Below are positions 27,044-35,336 of a stretch of 64,000 bases of DNA, one piece after another. The stretch is from BJ22 sp021298375 (GTDB lineage: Bacteria; Planctomycetota; Planctomycetia; Pirellulales; Pirellulaceae). Each line of letters opens with the position of its first letter. Position 1 is the stretch's first letter. The translations under genes and the position numbers were made by a program. Location: NCBI GenBank assembly GCA_046343015.1, contig JBKDOL010000132.1, positions 75,424 to 139,423 on the forward strand, read 5' to 3'. The notes under the pieces were generated by a model. That model was given only the letters and a program-made list of their open reading frames with translations, searched no databases and was not told the origin of the DNA.

Positions 27044-28588
27044 GTGTCTATGGCTGGGGAAGCCGATCAGAAAACCGAAGCGGGGGGGCATTCCTCTGCA
27101 GAACCCTCCGGCCACAGCGGTTCTGGGAACCATCCAACTCGGCGAATGTTCGACTTGCAGACAGTTTGCTACCTGCTTGTCTTTCTGGGGCTGGTGGGAT
27201 CGATTGCCTGGTTTGAGTGGTTCGGCGGCAGTTGGCAGCAGGTCCAGCTCTTATTTGACAGCCAACCCAGCAACCAATTCCGATTGCCCGAGTTCTCATC
27301 CGATCGTGTCGCTTACTCGACAGATACTCTGAGTCAGTTGGAGCAACTTGAACGGTTAGAGGCCCGCGAGCCCGAGGTTTCGTATGCCCAGCGAATCATG
27401 GACTGGGAAGAGCGTGTCGCGCTCGCTGACAGGTTGCTGGAGGGGCAACTCACCGAGGTGGATTATCACGACACCCTGGTTTCGAAGCTTTATTCGCTGG
27501 TCAATTTGACGGAGACCAGAAATCTTCGCTCGCGCGAAATGATGTTGGCTGCGATCGACCAGTACCGGGAGCATCCGGATGATGAGGTTCGCAAGCTCGT
27601 CCAGATTGGTAATGTCGAAATCGGGTTTATCGATTGCTTGAAGACCCCGGATGCCTCGGCCGATCCAGCCCTGCAGCGGACTGATGAGCTGCTGGCCTCG
27701 TTTCCCAACGACGAGGCCGTTGGGCAGTTTCTCGATAGCCAGGCATTGATGTTGGTCACGCGAAAGAAACATGAGCTGGCGATTGACTTGCTGCGGAGGA
27801 TGCGTGAGACCTTTAAAGACTCCAATTCGCTGGCCTTGACCAATCTCGCGGCGGCCATTCCGGACCGGATTTTGTTTGTTGAAATTCGGTTTGACGAAGC
27901 GCTGGAGCGGATGCAGACCAACAAGGAAGGGGCTGATGCCTTTTTCCTCGATTGCCTCGCGAAGTTGGCTGCGAATCCTCAGGCCGGCCCCCAGGCCTTT
28001 CGACAGATTTTGGATGCGGCTCAGTTTTATGAACAAACTGGAAGATTCCTGAACGCCAAGGATATTTACCAGTTGTTGGATCGGGAGATGGCCCGCAATC
28101 GCGACCCGCTGATCGCCCGCAGTGCGAAAGAGGCCGCCGAGCGCGGACTGGCCCGGATGGATTCCCTCGGTCGGGAAGTGCAAGTCGCCGGCACGTTGCC
28201 CGATGGCAAGGCGGTCGATTCTGACTCCCTGCGGGGCCAGTTTGTGGTGCTCTACTTTTGGCGGGGGCAAATGCCGGCCGAATCCTATCAGTCAGCCTTG
28301 GAGTTGAATGCGGTTGTCCGGAACTATCGCGACGCCGGAGTCGTGTTCCTGGGGATCGGGGCCGACAGTGACACTCCAGCCCAAGCCGAGGCGACGTTCA
28401 AAAAAGTTCCCGCTTGGCATTTGCAGCTGGCTGAGCATCTCGCGGCAGTCGGCAAGCTGGAGGTTGACTTGGGGATTCCGAAAGCGCCCTATGTCACGAT
28501 TTTGGACAAGGAGGGGAAGGTTTGCGCAATCAACGTCTCTCCCCTGCAACTCAAGCCCCAGTTAGATCGGCTTCTGAGACGCCGATAA
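27044..28588 (+). CDS. membrane-anchored protein with cysteine-less thioredoxin-like domain
   Basis: 514 residues from GTG 27044 (GGGGA 8 nt upstream; ATG 27050 is an alternative). A short cytoplasmic tail, one membrane span (about 44-62; VCYLLVFLGLVGSIAWF), a long helical repeat-like region (about 90-375) and a C-terminal thioredoxin/AhpC-like fold (about 380-514; GTLPDGKAVDSDSLRGQFVV, then LGIGADSD, DLGIPKAPYVTILDKEGKV). Where TlpA/ResA proteins have WCxxC, this one has FWRGQMPA, so no redox pair is present. Probably a binding or structural domain outside the cytoplasmic membrane. Confidence 0.88.
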   Translation: MSMAGEADQKTEAGGHSSAEPSGHSGSGNHPTRRMFDLQTVCYLLVFLGLVGSIAWFEWFGGSWQQVQLLFDSQPSNQFRLPEFSSDRVAYSTDTLSQLEQLERLEAREPEVSYAQRIMDWEERVALADRLLEGQLTEVDYHDTLVSKLYSLVNLTETRNLRSREMMLAAIDQYREHPDDEVRKLVQIGNVEIGFIDCLKTPDASADPALQRTDELLASFPNDEAVGQFLDSQALMLVTRKKHELAIDLLRRMRETFKDSNSLALTNLAAAIPDRILFVEIRFDEALERMQTNKEGADAFFLDCLAKLAANPQAGPQAFRQILDAAQFYEQTGRFLNAKDIYQLLDREMARNRDPLIARSAKEAAERGLARMDSLGREVQVAGTLPDGKAVDSDSLRGQFVVLYFWRGQMPAESYQSALELNAVVRNYRDAGVVFLGIGADSDTPAQAEATFKKVPAWHLQLAEHLAAVGKLEVDLGIPKAPYVTILDKEGKVCAINVSPLQLKPQLDRLLRRR

Positions 28589-28866
28589 AAAACGAGAAAA
28601 CGGCGTCAGGACTTTTTTGGAAAAAGACTCTGCCCCTCTTGTCTGCCCTGTACGAAGGACTTCCCCTTCGCCGAGACAGCGAAAAAGAACCATTCCACCC
28701 AGGGGAAAGCCGGCGTCGCGTTATCGCTGACGGGGCGCCGTAGCAGAGCGCCGGGTCAGCGAGTTCCCCGCCACTCTGAACGCGGTTACTGGACGAGCGT
28801 CCACAGTCCGCTTTTGGCCTTCTCAGCCGGGCCTCGCGCCAGCCCCCGGTTCAGCAGCGCGTGAAG
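28589..28866. other. non-coding stretch with a decayed palindrome
   Basis: Near 28604-28635 lies GGCGTCAGGACTTTTTTGGA followed by an AAAAAGACTCTG arm. It resembles the perfect palindrome at 28867-28911 but has lost pairing in the right arm. The rest shows no gene or recognisable structured RNA. Confidence 0.5.
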
Positions 28867-28911
28867 AAAAGGTGTCAGGACTCTTTTTTAAAAAGAGTCC
28901 TGACACCTTTT
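28867..28911. repeat. 45-nt perfect palindrome, mobile-repeat-like
   Basis: 22-nt arms around a single T: the left arm (28867-28888) carries GGTGTCAGGACTC and the right arm (28890-28911) GAGTCCTGACACC, with A4/T5 ends. It abuts the broken end of the transposase fragment. Two further partial copies lie within 650 bp (near 28604 and 29224), so this is a dispersed element and not just a terminator, although it would also form a stable hairpin in RNA. Confidence 0.85.
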
Positions 28912-29050
28912 ATCCGCGGAACACACGCTCGATCCGCTCGGCGGAGAGCACTTCCGCGAACGGCAGGCCAGATCCCGAAAGAAAAGCCTGCACCAACTGC
29001 TGAAAACCGCTCGTGCCTCGAGATGAGCCATTTGGTATTGAGCGAGCCAT
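28910..29050 (-). pseudogene. N-terminal fragment of a transposase
   Basis: A 46-residue frame from ATG 29050: MARSIPNGSSRGTSG, then FQQLVQAFLSGSGLPFAEV and LSAERIERVF. This looks like the N-terminus of IS4-like transposases common in planctomycetes, recalled and not searched. It stops abruptly at VFRG next to the palindrome at 28867-28911, with no DDE domain anywhere nearby, so it is a truncated remnant. Confidence 0.55.
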
Positions 29051-29098
29051 AAAAAAACCCTCCTTGGCTTTTTTCACTGGCGAGTGAACCAAGGAGGG
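29051..29098 (-). terminator. terminator of the tRNA-Ser transcript
   Basis: On the minus strand CCCTCCTTGG (29067-29058 as its complement arm) pairs with the arm at 29089-29098 over 10 bp, followed by seven T (29057-29051). It lies 168 nt downstream of the tRNA 3' end. The T run overlaps the start of the transposase fragment. Confidence 0.75.
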
Positions 29099-29223
29099 CT
29101 TCTATTTCTCTACCAAGGCTGGCTCAATTTGCAAAGCTCACCCTGGCTGGGCATGTTTTATAAAAAACAGCTGCCCAGTCCAAGGCCAATCCGCGCGCTG
29201 ATAACATTTCGATAGTGCCATTC

Positions 29224-29241
29224 GGTCCTGACACCTTTTTC
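29224..29241. repeat. half copy of the GTCCTGACACC palindrome
   Basis: GGTCCTGACACCTTTTTC matches the right arm of the palindrome at 28867-28911 and has no left arm. It ends about 25 nt from the tRNA-Ser 3' end. Confidence 0.7.
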
Positions 29242-29265
29242 TCCCCAGCGTGCGACGTCTCTGAG

Positions 29266-29347
29266 CGGAGGACACGGGAGTCGAACCCGCAACCGGTTAC
29301 CCGGCAACTGATTTCGAATCAGCCTGCTAACCATTCGCTTATCCTCC
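29266..29347 (-). tRNA. tRNA-Ser (anticodon CGA)
   Basis: The acceptor stem GGAGGAT pairs with GTCCTCC plus discriminator G. The anticodon arm GCTGA-TTCGAAA-TCAGT places CGA in the loop, decoding UCG. A long variable arm (TGCCGGGTAACCGGTT) identifies a class II tRNA, and the T arm is GCGGG-TTCGACT-CCCGT. CCA is not encoded. Position 8 is A where U is nearly universal, and the D stem is weak, so the fold deserves a check. Confidence 0.88.
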
Positions 29348-29394
29348 AAGCAACGGGCAAAATGGCGAAGCCATGCCTGTTACCCAACTCTCTA

Positions 29395-29423
29395 TGTTTA
29401 ACCGCTGGCACGGTTTTGCTCAA
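29395..29423 (-). promoter_or_regulatory. promoter of tRNA-Ser
   Basis: Minus strand TTGAGC (29423-29418), 17 nt, TAAACA (29400-29395), about 45-50 nt upstream of the mature 5' end. Confidence 0.55.
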
Positions 29424-29513
29424 GTCGTGCCGGCCAAATCGGCTGATTTCCGCCGAACGCTGAGTCGGAATGACGGGGGTGGAGCGTTGCCGGGCGGGAC
29501 GTCATGACTATTC

Positions 29514-30197
29514 TTACTTGTCCTTGTCTGGCGTTGAGGCTTCGCCCCCCCCGGGCTTGGCTTCAGAGGGAGTTTGTCCGGACGGTTGCTCTGCCGGGGG
29601 TGCCGCCGGGGGCGCAAGTTTGACCTCCCCGATCACGCGACAATCAGGCAATGACTCACGCAGCTTCCGAATCCCCTCCTCAGTCACTTGGGATTGCCAA
29701 ACATAGACCCGCTTCAGCTGTTTCAGTTGGGTCAGCTTGGCCAATCCGGCATCCGTGACTTGAGTCCCATACAGGTTCAGGTACTGCAGTTTGCTCAAGC
29801 CAAGCAAATGATCGATGCCAGTATCGCCAATTGCGGTTTTTTCCAAGTGCAATCTTTCCAGAGTTTCAAGCTTGGCAAGTTCCCGCAGACCTGCATCCGT
29901 AACCTTCGTCCCGGCGAGATTCAGCCAAATGACTTGGGGAATCGCACTCAACCCAGCCAGCGATTGGTCATTCACTTCGACACCGGCCAGTTGAAAACTG
30001 ACTTCCAATGCCGGCTCGCTGGCTGAGATCTGTTGTACCCTCGCGCCGGCTGCGCGAGCATGGCGAATGGCTGCCTCAACTGCATCTGAGTTGGGGTCCT
30101 GGGCCGACAACTGGAGCGGCAGGGTGATTGCAAGTAACAGCTGAAGCAAGGTCTTCGGGTGACTGAAGGCCCTCAGTGTCAGAACGCCTTGAAACAT
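29514..30197 (-). CDS. secreted leucine-rich-repeat protein
   Basis: 227 residues from ATG 30197, preceded by GAGGAGAG at good spacing. A signal peptide (about 1-32, ending QLSAQ) is followed by four to five LRRs of the planctomycete type (about 70-190; VIWLNLAGTKVTDAGLREL, ERLHLEKTAIGDTGIDHL, YLNLYGTQVTDAGLAKL, VYVWQSQVTEEGIRKL). A Pro/Ala/Glu-rich tail ends PDKDK. Such repeats usually bind proteins; the partner is unknown. It probably acts outside the cytoplasmic membrane. Confidence 0.9.
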   Translation of the reverse strand: MFQGVLTLRAFSHPKTLLQLLLAITLPLQLSAQDPNSDAVEAAIRHARAAGARVQQISASEPALEVSFQLAGVEVNDQSLAGLSAIPQVIWLNLAGTKVTDAGLRELAKLETLERLHLEKTAIGDTGIDHLLGLSKLQYLNLYGTQVTDAGLAKLTQLKQLKRVYVWQSQVTEEGIRKLRESLPDCRVIGEVKLAPPAAPPAEQPSGQTPSEAKPGGGEASTPDKDK

Positions 30198-30300
30198 TGA
30201 ATCTCTCCTCAAAAAAGAATGCCCATGCGGGGCGAACGCGACCGACTGGCCGCCGGCCCGAAACGCCTGTGAGTTCGGCTCGAATGCTCTGGCGGTTCAA

Positions 30301-31737
30301 TCAGGCCGGTTCGGGCAATTCGCCGAAGGGGTTGATCCGCCGTCCCGGCATCCATTGGCACAGCGCGATTCCCACGAAGTAGAGTCCCGTCAGCGGGAAT
30401 GCCATCAGCAGCATGCTGATCGGGTCCGCCGGCGTGAGCACCATCGCGACAACGAAAATAATCATGATCGCGATCCGCCATTTGGAGAGATACATCTCGA
30501 CCGAAATCACTCCCAGACGATTCAGCAGCAGCATCACCAGCGGCAATTGGAAGGCGATCCCGAAACCGAGTGGCAGAAACATGAAGAAGCCAAGCCAGTC
30601 GTTGATTCGCGTCTCGGGGGAGATTCCGAGCCGGGCGTTGAAGGAGAAGAGGAATTGCAGCACCGGGTCGAACACGAAAAAGTAAGCCAGGAGAATCCCC
30701 GCGAAAAACAGCCCCAGACTGATCGGGAGGTAAATGTAGACATGGCCCTTTTCATGGGGATAAAGTCCGGCGGCCACGAACGACCAGAGTTGCAGAAAAA
30801 CATAGGGACTCGCCAGTACGATCCCAAAGATGATCCCCGCTTTCATCCAGATCATGAACGGTTCGATTACCGACAAGGCCTGTGGTTGGGTATTGACCTG
30901 CCGCCAAGTCTGCAGCGGAACAAGCTCGGCTTTGAGTGGTTGAAGCTCATTGGGGAAAACAAAAGCGAGGAGCGCCCGATTCAGCCGGCGGTTGGCGTCG
31001 TCATCGAAGTTCTTCGCCAGCGCGTCGGCCATTTGCCGGAGCGGATTCTCTTCGGTCGAACCAAGCAGCAGCTTGGCTGTCGACGAGGGGGGCGCGAGCA
31101 GATCAGCGTAGGCTTCAGACTGATTCAACTCCTTGAGACTCAGCAAACGGTTGAAAATCGAGGCGAGCTCATCCTCACCGGCTCTTTCCTCCGGCGCGAT
31201 GTTGCCCAGACGCCGGACGGTTTCTCTTTCGGAATCGTTGAGCAGATCCCAGAGAACCTGCAGTTTGGCTGGAGCGGCGTCCCGTTGCTGCTCGACACTC
31301 AATAATTTTCGGCAGATGTCACCCGCTTTTCCCGGACGGAGATTTCGCGGCGTGAACTTGTACGCGCTGATTTCAACACCGGTCAGGAAGTCGGGCTGGA
31401 CGTTGCGAAGGGCGGCGACCAATTGCCCCGGGTCAACGTAAACGGTCTCGGGGGTTTGTCGTTCTTCCTCCAGCCACGGTGCCAAATCGGGGGACATCCA
31501 GCCAGCGGTTCCCTTGAGCCGCTGGGTGTCCTGCTCCTGTTGGAACTTGGCGAGTGCCCGGTCGAGGGGCGCCTTGAGAACCTTGACGACCTGGTCGGAA
31601 AACATCAAGCCGATGACCGTGCCCAACGCAATTCCGATCAGCGATTTGACCAGCACCTTGCGGAGTTCCTCCAGATGCTCGCCAAACGACATCCGGGAAC
31701 TCTCGAACAGATCTTCGGATGAGGGGCGGGTGGACAT
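30301..31737 (-). CDS. tatC: twin-arginine translocase subunit TatC with large periplasmic insertion
   Basis: 478 residues against about 250 for ordinary TatC. Conserved parts are FGEHLEELRKVLV before TM1, the loop LYPHEKGHVY with the signal-peptide-contacting Glu, ELPLVMLLLNRLGVI-like segments, and AMVLTPADPISMLLMAFP. About 215 hydrophilic, mostly helical residues (about 65-285) are inserted in the first periplasmic loop, between APLDRAL and QALSVIEPFMIWMKAG. ATG 31737 was chosen; GTG 31761 adds eight residues and neither has a good Shine-Dalgarno. tatA/B are not in this window. Confidence 0.94.
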   Translation of the reverse strand: MSTRPSSEDLFESSRMSFGEHLEELRKVLVKSLIGIALGTVIGLMFSDQVVKVLKAPLDRALAKFQQEQDTQRLKGTAGWMSPDLAPWLEEERQTPETVYVDPGQLVAALRNVQPDFLTGVEISAYKFTPRNLRPGKAGDICRKLLSVEQQRDAAPAKLQVLWDLLNDSERETVRRLGNIAPEERAGEDELASIFNRLLSLKELNQSEAYADLLAPPSSTAKLLLGSTEENPLRQMADALAKNFDDDANRRLNRALLAFVFPNELQPLKAELVPLQTWRQVNTQPQALSVIEPFMIWMKAGIIFGIVLASPYVFLQLWSFVAAGLYPHEKGHVYIYLPISLGLFFAGILLAYFFVFDPVLQFLFSFNARLGISPETRINDWLGFFMFLPLGFGIAFQLPLVMLLLNRLGVISVEMYLSKWRIAIMIIFVVAMVLTPADPISMLLMAFPLTGLYFVGIALCQWMPGRRINPFGELPEPA

Positions 31738-31971
31738 CAGCCAATGGGGGAAGAACGGCACAGGGTAAAGAATGCGAGCGTCGGTGTTTATTCCCGCACC
31801 TCGGCTGCGAGCCCGACCACCAACTCATCGATACTATCACGCGACCGCAGCGGCTGGCAAGAACCGGGACAAGTCGTGGCAAGGCCATTTATCTCGGCTG
31901 GTCAAACGCCGCGCATGTTTCGACAATGCAGAACTTGGCGTGTTGATTGTTCCGGTCCTGCGAGCTGTCAG

Positions 31972-32964
31972 ATGATTGAGCCCTATCCGCTTCGGTTTAA
32001 GCCGTTGTTTCGCGATTACCTCTGGGGGGGAACTCGCCTGCAGAGTGTCTTGGGCAAGCCGACAGGGCCGGGAGTCTGGGCTGAAAGCTGGGAAGTGGTC
32101 GATCACCATAATGGCCAGAGCGTTGTCTCTCAGGGGCCGGCTGCCGGAAAGACACTTGCGGAACTGATGCAGCTTTGGCAGGGACGATTGGTGGGAGAGC
32201 GCGTTTGGCAGCGAATTCAGGACCCGGCAATGCCGAGTCAATTGCGGGGTCGTTTTCCCTTGCTGTTCAAGTTCCTCGATGCGGCGCAGGATTTGTCCGT
32301 CCAAGTGCACCCCAACGATATTGCCGCAGCCCGGCAGTTGCCGCCTGATTTGGGAAAGACTGAGGCTTGGTACATTCTCGACGCCGCACCCGGATCGAAA
32401 ATCTACGCGGGGCTGAAGCGAGGCGTGACCCGAGCACAATTTGCGGCTGCGGTCGAGCAGCGAGCAGTCGCCCCGCTGCTTCATTCGTTTCCGGCGGAAG
32501 CAGGTCAATGTGTGTTCATTCCCGCCGGGACCATTCACGCCATCGGGGCGGGGTTGCTGGTGGCTGAGATTCAGCAGGCGAGCGATACGACCTTTCGAAT
32601 CGACGATTGGGGAAGGTTGGGGCCCGATGGACGGCCCAGGGCACTGCACATTCCCGAGGCGTTGGCAGTCAGTGACTTTGAGGCGGGACCGGTTGAACCC
32701 ATGGTCTCGGCGGTGACCGCGTCGGAGGAACTGCTCGTCGAGTGCCCCTATTTTCGACTCAGCCGGCGGCGGGGAAGTCGGCCGTTTGCCTGCGGTGGCG
32801 ATTCCCGCCTGCACCTGCTGGCGGTCACACGCGGAAGAGTGCAGATGGAAGGGGCAGGGGAGTGGCTGGAGCGGGGGGCGACGCTGCTCGTGCCGGCAGC
32901 CGCCGCGGCTGGCAGTTTTCGGCCGGAGGGAACTGCCGAACTGCTGGAAATTCAGATTCCTTGA
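31972..32964 (+). CDS. manA: mannose-6-phosphate isomerase, class I
   Basis: 330 residues. Interconverts fructose-6-P and mannose-6-P, feeding GDP-mannose synthesis with manC at 58672. Motifs are PLFRDYLWGGTRL, the metal-site stretches LSVQVHPND and FIPAGTIHAIG, and the catalytic-region RIDDWGR. ATG 31972 begins MIEPYPLRFKPLFRDY; longer open frame upstream has no start signal. The short C-terminal cupin ends LLEIQIP. Confidence 0.94.
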   Translation: MIEPYPLRFKPLFRDYLWGGTRLQSVLGKPTGPGVWAESWEVVDHHNGQSVVSQGPAAGKTLAELMQLWQGRLVGERVWQRIQDPAMPSQLRGRFPLLFKFLDAAQDLSVQVHPNDIAAARQLPPDLGKTEAWYILDAAPGSKIYAGLKRGVTRAQFAAAVEQRAVAPLLHSFPAEAGQCVFIPAGTIHAIGAGLLVAEIQQASDTTFRIDDWGRLGPDGRPRALHIPEALAVSDFEAGPVEPMVSAVTASEELLVECPYFRLSRRRGSRPFACGGDSRLHLLAVTRGRVQMEGAGEWLERGATLLVPAAAAAGSFRPEGTAELLEIQIP

Positions 32965-33129
32965 GCAGGTGGACCTGAGCAGCTGCAACAATGAGTCACC
33001 CGGACTGGAAGAGTCGCCAACGCTAGCAGCGTGGGGGAAGGCTGGGCTTGCGGCTCAGTGGTGGCTTTAGCTACAGTCCGCGCGACGAGAGTCGTTTCTC
33101 CATCCCCGCAGTTATAGAGAGTCCGGGTC

Positions 33130-33426
33130 ATGCCACGAACTACTACGAGATTCAGGCGGAGCGTTCAGCTTGGTCTGACAGTAGCGGTTTTCTGTTGGCT
33201 TCAGACCGGTTGTTACCTGAAACCGAATTGGGGCTCTCCGGGCACGATTGGCGACCAGAGAAGTCGCGCCGTGCTGTTCGATCCCTACCCGAATAACGAT
33301 TTGGGACCTCCGGTGATCAGCGGACGTCCACTCGGTTTTGAGCGGCCGATGCCAGAGGCTGAACAGAATCAGTACTATCCGCAGTCTAACCGGGGCGCTC
33401 CGGTCCAGCCCTACACCGGATTCTAA
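33130..33426 (+). CDS. small probable lipoprotein
   Basis: 98 residues. A basic start (MPRTTTRFRRS), a hydrophobic segment and Cys28 in LQTGCYLKPNWG look like a lipoprotein signal, although Gln at the -3 position departs from the usual lipobox. The mature part is short, Pro/Tyr/Asn-rich (FDPYPNNDLGPPVISGRP, QYYPQSNRGAP) and probably unfolded. No family recognised. Confidence 0.72.
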   Translation: MPRTTTRFRRSVQLGLTVAVFCWLQTGCYLKPNWGSPGTIGDQRSRAVLFDPYPNNDLGPPVISGRPLGFERPMPEAEQNQYYPQSNRGAPVQPYTGF

Positions 33427-33490
33427 AACTCGGGTTTCAAAAATCGCGCGGGAGCGACTACGGCTGCGCAGCCGGTGCAATGGTTGAGGC

Positions 33491-35113
33491 TCAGCTGCGG
33501 ACGCCCGTGTCGTCGGCGATTTCGTAGGCGCGGCCATCGAAGTTGCCTGATTGGCCATTGCGGGCCGCGGCAAGGTCGAGTTGGTAGAGCCGTTCTCCGG
33601 CCGGGGTTGGATACTTGCCTGAGATGCACGCTTGGCACAGGTCGGAGGATGCGTAGCCGATCGATCTGGCAATTGCTTCCACGGGAAGGTAGCGCAGCGA
33701 ATCGGCTTGCAGTTCGGTCGCCATTCGCCGCTGAATCTCCGGCGTCAATTCAGTTTGATTGCCGAGGAACTTGGGTGCAAAGAGTTGCTGCACCGATGAC
33801 ATGTCGATTCCGTAAAAGCAGGGAGCGATAATTGGAGGGCAGGCGACGCGGACGTGAATCTCCTTGGCCCCGCCCTCGACGCGAATTCGTTCCAGGAGAG
33901 CTTTCATCGTCGTTGAGCGGACAATCGAATCCTCGACGAGGATGACCTTCTTGTCCTCGAGAATCTCGCGCAGCGGCGTGTACTTGGCCCGGGCCTTTTC
34001 GGCGCGGGTTGTCTGCGACGATTCGATGAATGTCCGACCGCTGTATCGATTGCGAATCAACCCTTCAAACGAGGGAACGCCGAGGTTGTAGGCCATGGAA
34101 TCAGCCGCGGCTTTGCTGGTGTCAGGCACCGGGACCACGATGGTACTGGCATCGATTTCCAGAAGCGGGTCCTCTCGCTCCAGTTGGGCCAGTTCCTTGC
34201 CCAAGGCTGTGCGGGCCAGGTAGACGCTGCGATTGTCGAGCGAGCTGGCGACGTTGGCGAAATAGATCCATTCAAAAAAGCAATGAGCCCGACTCGGTTG
34301 TTCGGCGTATTGGCTGATTTTGATTTTGCCATCGCGAATCACGATCGCATGCCCGGGAGCGAGTGATTCAATCTCGTTACGGTGGAAACCGAGGTTGACC
34401 AGGGCAACGCTTTCACTGGCCGCGGCAAACAAGGGACCCTGGACTGCGTAGCAGAGCGGCTTGATTCCCTGTGGGTCGCGCGCCAGCAGCATCTCGCCAT
34501 TGGCGTTAATCAAGGCGATCGAATAGGCGCCGTCCAAGCGGCGGGAAATGGACCGCATCAATTCTTCGAGTGGAATTTCGGGGTTGGCTTGAAGGACGCG
34601 GGAAATCTCGTGCAGGAGCACTTCGGTGTCAGTGCGGCGGACGAGGTGGTGCTGGCCATCGGCCAGAAGTTCACCGGCCAGTTGCTGATAGTTGGCCAGT
34701 TGCCCGTTGAAGGCAAAGCTGAACCAGAGTCGCTTGTGAAAGTGGTGGTTCTCAAACGGCTGGGCGTAACTGCGATCATTTTTGCCGCAGGTGGCGTAAC
34801 GCACGTGGCCAATCGCCGCTGACCCGGCATAGTCCTGCATCAGGCTTTCGGCTTTGCCCGAGTGCGAGAGGCGAAAGACCTCCTGGACCGAGCCGAGGTC
34901 GCGGAAGGTGTCGATCACTTGCCCATTTTCCGGACGGGGATGAAACCGCGACATGCCCGCGGATAGTTGCCCGCGATTCTGCATATCCTGCAGCATCCGC
35001 GGCATCAGCCGGGTCGCTTGGCAAGGGTCGGGCAGCGGGAGCAGTGAACTTGGCTGGTCGCTGGGCAAATGGTAAATGGCGGCGACGCCGCATTCGTGAA
35101 ACAGTTCGCTCAT
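33491..35113 (-). CDS. purF: amidophosphoribosyltransferase
   Basis: 540 residues. First step of purine synthesis: PRPP plus glutamine to phosphoribosylamine. The N-terminal nucleophile is Cys8 after a seven-residue propeptide (MSELFHECGVAAI). The glutaminase domain shows NRGQLSAGM, HVRYATCG and FAFNGQLANY. The phosphoribosyltransferase domain has VPVPDTSKAAA and the PRPP loop KVILVEDSIVRSTT. Cysteines later in the chain (CPPIIAPCFYGIDM, DLCQACISGKYPTP) match those that bind an Fe-S cluster in Bacillus-type PurF. No other pur gene is adjacent. Confidence 0.96.
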   Translation of the reverse strand: MSELFHECGVAAIYHLPSDQPSSLLPLPDPCQATRLMPRMLQDMQNRGQLSAGMSRFHPRPENGQVIDTFRDLGSVQEVFRLSHSGKAESLMQDYAGSAAIGHVRYATCGKNDRSYAQPFENHHFHKRLWFSFAFNGQLANYQQLAGELLADGQHHLVRRTDTEVLLHEISRVLQANPEIPLEELMRSISRRLDGAYSIALINANGEMLLARDPQGIKPLCYAVQGPLFAAASESVALVNLGFHRNEIESLAPGHAIVIRDGKIKISQYAEQPSRAHCFFEWIYFANVASSLDNRSVYLARTALGKELAQLEREDPLLEIDASTIVVPVPDTSKAAADSMAYNLGVPSFEGLIRNRYSGRTFIESSQTTRAEKARAKYTPLREILEDKKVILVEDSIVRSTTMKALLERIRVEGGAKEIHVRVACPPIIAPCFYGIDMSSVQQLFAPKFLGNQTELTPEIQRRMATELQADSLRYLPVEAIARSIGYASSDLCQACISGKYPTPAGERLYQLDLAAARNGQSGNFDGRAYEIADDTGVRS

Positions 35114-35336
35114 GAGTCCCCACCAGTTGAAGCCACCAGACCAACGGGCTTGTTCCCGTCGGCCGAGGCGGAACGCCCCTCGCTACAACTTCAGATCTTA
35201 ACTTTCAGGGGAGAGGTCAGACAGGCCGGGCGTCGGGGACAAATGCATGCCGCCGTGGGGCGAAAAGCGGGCTGGCTGTTCAAACCCGCAATTTCGGGGC
35301 ATGATGGGGACTTTGCCGGTGTTGAGGAGAATGCGC

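Noticed and set aside
28867..28911. Simple transcription terminator for the thioredoxin-fold gene
   Set aside because: It lies about 280 nt past the stop codon, is a perfect palindrome with A-rich and T-rich ends on both sides, and has partial copies nearby, so a dispersed repeat explains it better, though it may also terminate transcription.
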